Below, in pieces: positions 59,862 to 64,000 of a stretch of DNA of 64,000 bases. This DNA comes from Peribacillus asahii (GTDB taxonomy: Bacteria; Bacillota; Bacilli; Bacillales; DSM-1321): the NCBI RefSeq assembly GCF_003570725.1, contig NZ_QWVS01000011.1:1-64000 (forward strand), in the 5' to 3' direction. A program made the position numbers and the translations under genes. Numbering within the stretch: the first letter of the stretch is position 1; the number at the start of each line of letters is the position of its first letter. The notes below the pieces were generated by a model that saw only the letters and a list, made by a program, of their open reading frames with translations, searched no databases and was not told the DNA's origin.

Positions 59862-61556
59862 ATGACATTTATGGAATACGAGTATAAACGTCCACAAATA
59901 GGGGAAGTGAAAGAGCTATTTTCTTCCGCTATGGAGAGGTTTAAAAAAGCAAAGAATGCGGATGAACAAATAGAAGCCGTACAAGACATTAATCAAATGC
60001 GTAATTCTGTGGGCACAATGTTTAATATTGCTCACATTCGTCATTCCATTAATACACACGATGAATTTTACAAAGTAGAAAATGACTATTTAGATGAGTT
60101 CGCTCCAGAGATGGAAGAAGTAACATCGTTGTTTTATGAAGAGCTGGTACGTTCTCCATTTAGGAAAGAGCTTGAAGCTAAGTGGGGGCCTCAGCTGTTC
60201 AAACTAGCAGAAGCTCAGTTAAAAACGTTTTCGCCAACGGTTATTCCGTTATTGCAAAAGGAAAATAAGCTGTCTAGTGAATATTCACAACTTATTGCTT
60301 CAGCGAAAATCGAATTTGAAGGAGAGGAGCGTACGCTTGCTCAATTACAGCCATTTATGGAGTCGCCGAATCGCGAGCTGCGGAAGAGTGCAAGTGATGC
60401 GTATTATCAGTTTTTAGCATCCAATGATGCAAAGCTTGATCAAATTTTTGATGAGCTCGTAAAAGTACGTCATGAAATAGCGACGAAGCTTGGGTATAAG
60501 AATTTTGTGGAGCTTGGATATTACCGTATGGCCCGAACAGATTACAACGCGGAAATGGTTGCTAAGTTTCGGAAGCAAGTGGAGGAAGTTATCGTGCCCC
60601 ATGTAAGCCGTTTAAAGAAACGTCAACAAGAGCGTATCGGTGTTGAGACTTTAAAGTTTTTTGATGAAAACTTTGAATTTAAAACAGGAAACGCAACACC
60701 AAAGGGAAATGCTCATTGGATTATTGAGAACGGTAAAAAAATGTATAGTGAGCTTTCTGCAGAAACGAAAGAGTTTTTTGACTTTATGGTAGACAATGAG
60801 TTGATGGATTTAGTTGCGAAAAAAGGAAAAGAAAGCGGTGGGTATTGTACATTTATTGAGGATTACAAAGCTCCGTATATTTTCTCAAATTTCAATGGTA
60901 CATCTGGGGATATCGATGTATTAACGCATGAAGCAGGGCACGCCTTCCAGGTCTATCGAAGTCGCTTGCAAGATATTCCTGAATATTATTGGCCTACTTA
61001 TGAGGCATGTGAAATTCATTCAATGAGTATGGAGTTTTTAACTTGGCCGTGGATGGAATTATTCTTTAAGGAAGATACCGATAAATATAAGTTTTCTCAT
61101 TTAAGCTCTGCGTTAGTGTTTTTGCCATACGGTGTAGCTGTCGATGAGTTTCAGCATTTTGTATATGAGAACCCTGAGGCAACACCAGATGAAAGAAAGC
61201 AAGCATGGAGACAGATTGAGAAAAAATATTTGCCGCACCGTGATTATGATGGTAATCCTTTTTTAGAAAAGGGTGGCTTTTGGCAGCGTCAAGCACATAT
61301 TTATAATTCGCCTTTCTATTATATTGACTATACGCTCGCGCAAATTTGTGCGTTTCAATTTTGGAAACGAGCTATAGAAGGAGATCGTACCGCTTGGGAC
61401 GATTATTTACATTTATGCGATTTAGGCGGCAGTCGCTCATTTCTTGGTCTTGTTGAGGCAGCTAACTTAAAATCACCATTTGAAGATGGAACTGTTCAAG
61501 AGGTTGTTGCTACTATTGATACGTGGTTAGCAACCGTTGATGACAAGGCTCTATAA
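59862..61556 (+). CDS. M3-family oligoendopeptidase
   Basis: A 564-residue zinc metallopeptidase of the PepF/oligoendopeptidase family, the standard length. The zinc motif is H356-E-A-G-H360, with a downstream Glu ligand in the 'ACEIHSMSMEF' region. It cleaves short oligopeptides in the cytosol. AAGGGAG supports ATG 59862 over the longer frame from 59802. Confidence 0.93.
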   Translation: MTFMEYEYKRPQIGEVKELFSSAMERFKKAKNADEQIEAVQDINQMRNSVGTMFNIAHIRHSINTHDEFYKVENDYLDEFAPEMEEVTSLFYEELVRSPFRKELEAKWGPQLFKLAEAQLKTFSPTVIPLLQKENKLSSEYSQLIASAKIEFEGEERTLAQLQPFMESPNRELRKSASDAYYQFLASNDAKLDQIFDELVKVRHEIATKLGYKNFVELGYYRMARTDYNAEMVAKFRKQVEEVIVPHVSRLKKRQQERIGVETLKFFDENFEFKTGNATPKGNAHWIIENGKKMYSELSAETKEFFDFMVDNELMDLVAKKGKESGGYCTFIEDYKAPYIFSNFNGTSGDIDVLTHEAGHAFQVYRSRLQDIPEYYWPTYEACEIHSMSMEFLTWPWMELFFKEDTDKYKFSHLSSALVFLPYGVAVDEFQHFVYENPEATPDERKQAWRQIEKKYLPHRDYDGNPFLEKGGFWQRQAHIYNSPFYYIDYTLAQICAFQFWKRAIEGDRTAWDDYLHLCDLGGSRSFLGLVEAANLKSPFEDGTVQEVVATIDTWLATVDDKAL

Positions 61557-61562
61557 GCAGGG

Positions 61563-61592
61563 AAAAGCTAATCTACGCGATTAGCTTTTTTT
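61563..61592 (+). terminator. Terminator after the M3 peptidase
   Basis: AAAAGCTAATC (61563-61573) pairs with GATTAGCTTTT (61579-61589) around TACGC, then TTT. Confidence 0.88.
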
Positions 61593-61772
61593 ATTGATGG
61601 AGGTTTTACTTTATGATAACCAACAGAGTTCGATAATAGAGTCTTAAATAGAGAATAATATCTGCCCATTCTCATAGCTAAAGGGGGAGCGCACCTTCTT
61701 TTCGCAAAATCCGTAATAAGCTTGTCTAAAACGCCTTTTCTACACATATAGATGGGATAAGGAGGCGAAGGG

Positions 61773-62807
61773 ATGTTGTCACGGTGGGCAGGAGTTTTTC
61801 AGATTGCCGCGGTTTATGTTGGAACCATTGTAGGTGCCGGTTTTGCAACTGGAAAGGAAATTGTTGAATTTTTTACCCAATACGGCCTATACGGCTTTTT
61901 AGGGATTTTAATAGCAGGTTATTTATTTATCTTTATAGGAACAAAAATGATGCTTATTTCTTCTCGAATTCATGCGGCTTCTTATGAGGAGTTTAATGAA
62001 TATTTATTCGGTAAAAAGATTGCTTCTCTTATTAATTTGTTATTTTTAACGATGCTGGTAGGGGTTAGTGCTGTGATGCTTTCTGGAGCAGGAGCTGTCT
62101 TTGAGGAACAGTTAGGAATGTCCAAACATACTGGTGTTTGGTTAACGATTGTGCTTGCAATCGCAGTTCTAATATTTGGAACGCAGGGATTATTTGCTAT
62201 TAATTCATTTGTTGTGCCAATCATGATTAGTTTTAGTGTACTCTTATGTGTGTTAACGATTGGAAACGGGCGTTTTTTTGAATCGTTATTACATATACCA
62301 GAAACAGGAATAACGGTAAAGGTGTTAGTTTCTCCTTTTTCGTATACAGCTTTTAATTTAGCACTGGCGCAAGCGGTACTTGTGCCCATTGCCTATGAAG
62401 TTCAAGATCAGGCAACCATTAAGCGCGGCGGCATGCTTGGAGGAATCTTTCTCACTATTATTTTGTTATCGGGTCATTTTGCTTTAATGACTTTGCCTAA
62501 TATAGCGGATTATGAAATTCCTTCCGCTATTATTATGAAATCAGCAGGAGAGACTTTATATTGGGTATTTATTCTTGTGATCTACGGGGAAATTTTCACA
62601 TCAGTTATTGGAAATATATTTGGTTTAGAACGACAAATTAGTGGATTTTGGAAAGTGCCAAGTATTTGTATAATTCTTCTCTTGTTTATGATTGCCTTTT
62701 TTATTAGTGAGGTAGGCTATGGGAGATTAATTGGCTATTTATATCCACTGTTTGGGTACATCAGTTTACTTTTCTTAGTGCTTGTTTGGCGAAGTAAAGT
62801 TGAATGA
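61773..62807 (+). CDS. ykvI: YkvI-family membrane protein
   Basis: A 344-residue protein with ten helices. 'YVGTIVGAGFATGKEIVEFFTQYG' has the GxGFATGKE motif of the YkvI/amino-acid-permease-like family, and GerAB-like spacing follows. The function is unknown; a role as transporter is inferred from the fold. AAGGAGG supports ATG 61773. Confidence 0.85.
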   Translation: MLSRWAGVFQIAAVYVGTIVGAGFATGKEIVEFFTQYGLYGFLGILIAGYLFIFIGTKMMLISSRIHAASYEEFNEYLFGKKIASLINLLFLTMLVGVSAVMLSGAGAVFEEQLGMSKHTGVWLTIVLAIAVLIFGTQGLFAINSFVVPIMISFSVLLCVLTIGNGRFFESLLHIPETGITVKVLVSPFSYTAFNLALAQAVLVPIAYEVQDQATIKRGGMLGGIFLTIILLSGHFALMTLPNIADYEIPSAIIMKSAGETLYWVFILVIYGEIFTSVIGNIFGLERQISGFWKVPSICIILLLFMIAFFISEVGYGRLIGYLYPLFGYISLLFLVLVWRSKVE

Positions 62808-62813
62808 ATAGAC

Positions 62814-62846
62814 AAGAGAAAGGAGCTATTTGCGCCTTTCTCTTAT
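62814..62846. terminator. Bidirectional terminator after ykvI
   Basis: AAGAGAAAGGAGC (62814-62826) pairs with GCGCCTTTCTCTT (62832-62844). It separates convergent genes. Confidence 0.75.
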
Positions 62847-62853
62847 CGTTGTT

Positions 62854-63522
62854 TTATTTTTTTGCAAGAATCGTTTTTGCCATCTCTAAAAAGGCACTTC
62901 GATAATCATCTTCTTTTGTTGTAAACATTGTAAGAAGAACAGGAGCCTTCTCATTTTTGATTAAAACGGAGGTAACGACTTCATCGTCTGGTGTCACTAC
63001 TTCATAACCGACACCATTTTCAATCTGGAGCTTCGGATCAGAAATTGATTCTGAAATACTGCTAAGGTACGTTTTCATATATTTTTCTGTCTCTACTAAA
63101 TCTGTACCTTCTGGTAATAGCTCAATACGCATCGAAATGGCATCATTTTCAGATAAAAAAACGAGATCTTTTCCAGGTTCTTCAGAGCTTAATTCAAATT
63201 CCGGAAGTACGTACATGTTAAATGGTTGGTTGTCGCTCGTTTTTAAAAAAGCTGTTTCTTCTTTGCTTTCCTTGTTTAACGTATACTTTAAATTTTTTTC
63301 CATGACGTGTGCTTCGTTGGATTGTTCTTCATTTGTCTCCTCATTTTCTGAAGAGCCATTTTGGTTGTCATTTGTTTCTTCAGCTTGTGATGAACCATTT
63401 TGCTGTTCGTTTACTTCTTCGTTTGTTGGTTCTTTTACTTCGTCTTTATCTGTTGTGCCGCATCCTGTTAATACTAATGTTGCTACAGCAACTCCTGATA
63501 AGATTGATGTCCATTTTGTCAT
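62854..63522 (-). CDS. Lipoprotein of unknown function
   Basis: A 222-residue lipoprotein. The signal ends LVLTGC. Residues 25-70 are Asn/Glu/Gln rich with an imperfect repeat (NEQQNGSSQAEETND, then NQNGSSENEETNEEQSNEA). The C-terminal part, about residues 75-222, is folded-looking with mixed beta/alpha character ('PFNMYVLPEFELSSEEPGKD' onward). I recognise no domain. GAGGG supports ATG 63522. Confidence 0.7.
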   Translation of the reverse strand: MTKWTSILSGVAVATLVLTGCGTTDKDEVKEPTNEEVNEQQNGSSQAEETNDNQNGSSENEETNEEQSNEAHVMEKNLKYTLNKESKEETAFLKTSDNQPFNMYVLPEFELSSEEPGKDLVFLSENDAISMRIELLPEGTDLVETEKYMKTYLSSISESISDPKLQIENGVGYEVVTPDDEVVTSVLIKNEKAPVLLTMFTTKEDDYRSAFLEMAKTILAKK

Positions 63523-63718
63523 ACTGTTTTCCCTCAACTTTCTGAAATGTCTATTGTGTTTATGAGCAAGAATATTTCCGACAGGTCCCTTCTATTATAG
63601 CCGTTTCTTTTAGAAAGGAGTTATAGGAATGTGTAAATATAAGCACAAATGCCACAAATTAGACATTCTTATCTACAAAGTTGAGGGATGTACAACTGTT
63701 GTGTTGTATACTGGGAAA

Positions 63719-63895
63719 TTATTTAATGATTGTATAGTTTTTATGGTTGACAACTGTTCTTTGTTCAAGATCTAAATCTCGATAATTGTCCATATAGGTC
63801 ACATCGACAATGACAGAGTTTTCATTTACTTTCTCAACGATTCCTTGTAAACCTTCGCGAAATTCAATAATATTACCTACTTCTGCTTTTTTCAT
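63719..63895 (-). CDS. ykvS: YkvS-like small protein (DUF2187)
   Basis: A 58-residue protein: MKKAEVGNIIEFREGLQGIV then 'VNENSVIVDVTYMDNY'. It matches the DUF2187/YkvS family, small KOW-like beta-barrels of unknown role. GGAAGG supports ATG 63895 over the ATG at 63904. Confidence 0.8.
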   Translation of the reverse strand: MKKAEVGNIIEFREGLQGIVEKVNENSVIVDVTYMDNYRDLDLEQRTVVNHKNYTIIK

Positions 63896-64000
63896 TGCGA
63901 TCATCCTTCCATAGTTCAGATTAATGGACCAAAAAAGAGGGTTAAACTATGTATATGCTGTTTTGGTCTGTCGACTACAAAATTATTTAAGAGTCGATTG

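Noticed and set aside
63905-64000. Start of a new plus-strand gene at ATG near 63949
   Set aside because: The frame stops after eleven codons, so nothing can be supported at the window edge.

Overview
The window is 64 kb of chromosome from a low-GC, endospore-forming Bacillaceae bacterium. The evidence is an alpha/beta-type small acid-soluble spore protein, three Spo0E-like phosphatases, a sigI-rsgI pair, a KtrD-type K+ transporter, ykvI and ykvS homologues, strong AGGAGG ribosome binding sites, frequent TTG/GTG starts and S-box and yybP-ykoY riboswitches. I cannot fix the genus from sequence alone.

1-10.5 kb is an accessory organosulfur-scavenging cluster. It holds the tail of one LLM flavin monooxygenase, two acyl-CoA-dehydrogenase-fold (DszC/SfnB-like) flavoproteins, a full LLM monooxygenase, an SsuBAC-type ABC importer, a FixH/YtkA-like lipoprotein and a TlpA/ResA-like thioredoxin, then an LLM monooxygenase with a rearranged N-terminus. 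10.5-25 kb is housekeeping and nutrient acquisition: M29 aminopeptidase, small FAD protein, DhaS-like aldehyde dehydrogenase, NiaP-like transporter, a complete S-box riboswitch before an FbpA-like mini-gene, a Spo0E-like gene, a thioesterase, a five-gene peptide ABC operon (D-F-B-C-A), an M42 peptidase and an NRDE protein.

25.2-33 kb is a second accessory block. It opens with an IS3-type transposase relic and a 181-nt tRNA-like RNA candidate on the minus strand. A LysR regulator follows, divergent from a CoA-dependent carboxylate catabolic operon: type III CoA-transferase, enoyl-CoA hydratase, a TRAP-like permease with a tiny membrane partner, acyl-CoA dehydrogenase and thioesterase. At 34.3 kb there is a fragment resembling a type ISP restriction-modification enzyme.

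34.6-64 kb is mostly core genome. The standout is a 95-codon MifM-like leader ORF directly upstream of yidC2, whose 3' end pairs with the yidC2 Shine-Dalgarno sequence in a strong hairpin. Also present are a GntR-ABC-ECF sigma module, a cold-shock gene with a structured leader, prfC, an EAL protein, ftsW, a Mn-sensing riboswitch with terC, sigI-rsgI with nine exact 11-residue repeats, ktrD, a radical SAM protein with a hairpin between Shine-Dalgarno and start, a PilZ protein, transporters, an M3 oligopeptidase, ykvI and ykvS. No rRNA, CRISPR array, intact prophage or intact insertion sequence was seen.
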